A DNA stretch of 5,202 nucleotides from Bacillota bacterium (GTDB taxonomy: Bacteria > Bacillota > Clostridia > Acetivibrionales > DSM-1351), in contig JAEYNI010000191.1 in NCBI GenBank assembly GCA_023412635.1, positions 1 through 5,202 on the forward strand, read 5' to 3'. The first letter of the stretch is position 1. Each line of letters starts with the position of its first letter. The notes below the pieces were generated by a model that was not told where the DNA came from, ran no database searches, and saw only the letters and a list, made by a program, of their open reading frames with translations. Positions 5,004 through 5,202 of the stretch are shown piece after piece. Position numbers and translations under genes: made by a program.

Positions 5004-5202
5004 AATACCTCCTCCTTTCTTGCACTATCAAGCTTTTCCTTCAACATGAGCCTGGCTCTGTATAGTCTGTTTTTAATTATGGACATTGGCTCATTTAACA
5101 CCTTTGTCATTTCTTCGTATGACATTCCGTTATTATGGAAAAGTACTATAAGTATTCTATATTTTTCAGGTAACTCATTAATAGCATTTTTTATTAGTTG
5201 TG
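5000..5202 (-). CDS. ECF-like RNA polymerase sigma factor, C-terminal fragment (runs off right edge)
   Basis: The last 66 codons and a TGA stop (5002-5000) are present; the start lies beyond the right edge. The fragment is sigma region 4, the domain that binds the -35 element. It begins with I-N-E-L-P-E-K-Y-R, the usual entry to region 4 in extracytoplasmic-function sigmas. It continues with a helix-turn-helix, SYEEMTKVLNEPMSIIKNRL, and the ending YRARLMLKEKL. The turn, usually G-T-V-K-S-R, reads S-I-I-K-N-R here. This is a mild departure, also seen in divergent family members. The stop overlaps the ATG of the anti-sigma factor in ATGA, which supports a sigma/anti-sigma pair. The group cannot be assigned without region 2. 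Such sigmas often transcribe their own operon, but the promoter lies outside the window. Confidence 0.9.
   Translation of the reverse strand, partial: QLIKNAINELPEKYRILIVLFHNNGMSYEEMTKVLNEPMSIIKNRLYRARLMLKEKLDSARKEEVL
5007..5018 (-). promoter_or_regulatory. Strong ribosome binding site of the anti-sigma gene
   Basis: The minus strand reads AAAGGAGGAGGT, two overlapping AGGAGG sites, 4 to 7 nt before the anti-sigma ATG and inside the last sigma codons (RKEEVL). It fixes the anti-sigma start and suggests the anti-sigma factor is made at least as abundantly as the sigma factor. Confidence 0.75.

Overview
The window looks like chromosomal DNA of a low-GC Gram-positive bacterium, most likely a Clostridia member. 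The signs are AT-rich intergenic DNA, strong GGAGG-type ribosome sites, sigma-A promoters with extended -10 boxes, and protein sequences of clostridial character. A Ruminiclostridium/Acetivibrio-type relative is a guess from gene content and the AT-rich heptad repeats. All seven supported genes lie on the minus strand, so the transcription order runs from the right edge to the left edge.

Region 1 (5202 to 3526) is a three-gene operon joined by two 4-bp ATGA stop/start overlaps. It holds the C-terminal part of an ECF-like sigma factor (region 4), a zinc-finger anti-sigma factor with a membrane anchor, and a secreted-then-membrane-embedded protein with a bactofilin-like beta-solenoid and about five membrane helices. 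The likely logic is an envelope-sensing sigma/anti-sigma switch co-expressed with an envelope protein.

Region 2 (3525 to 3129) holds two tandem promoter candidates, one centred in a 25-bp near-palindrome. They precede a small HPr/Crh-family gene whose catalytic His15 is replaced by Asp while the regulatory Ser46 is kept. This is a regulatory rather than sugar-transporting HPr.

Region 3 (3128 to 1072) holds a possible terminator hairpin, then uvrC (the nucleotide excision repair nuclease), then a tract of AT-rich 7-mers that starts on the uvrC stop codon.

Region 4 (1071 to 327) holds a calcineurin-like metallophosphoesterase, followed at once by a second 7-mer tract.

Region 5 (326 to 1) has no confident gene until the left edge. 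It carries two tandem promoter candidates, an inverted repeat and a leader of about 120 to 150 nt for the trigger factor gene tig, whose first 28 codons are present. I found no tRNA, rRNA, CRISPR array, insertion sequence or prophage. The most notable items are the Asp15 Crh-like protein, the sigma/anti-sigma/beta-solenoid operon, and the heptad tracts on both sides of the phosphoesterase gene.
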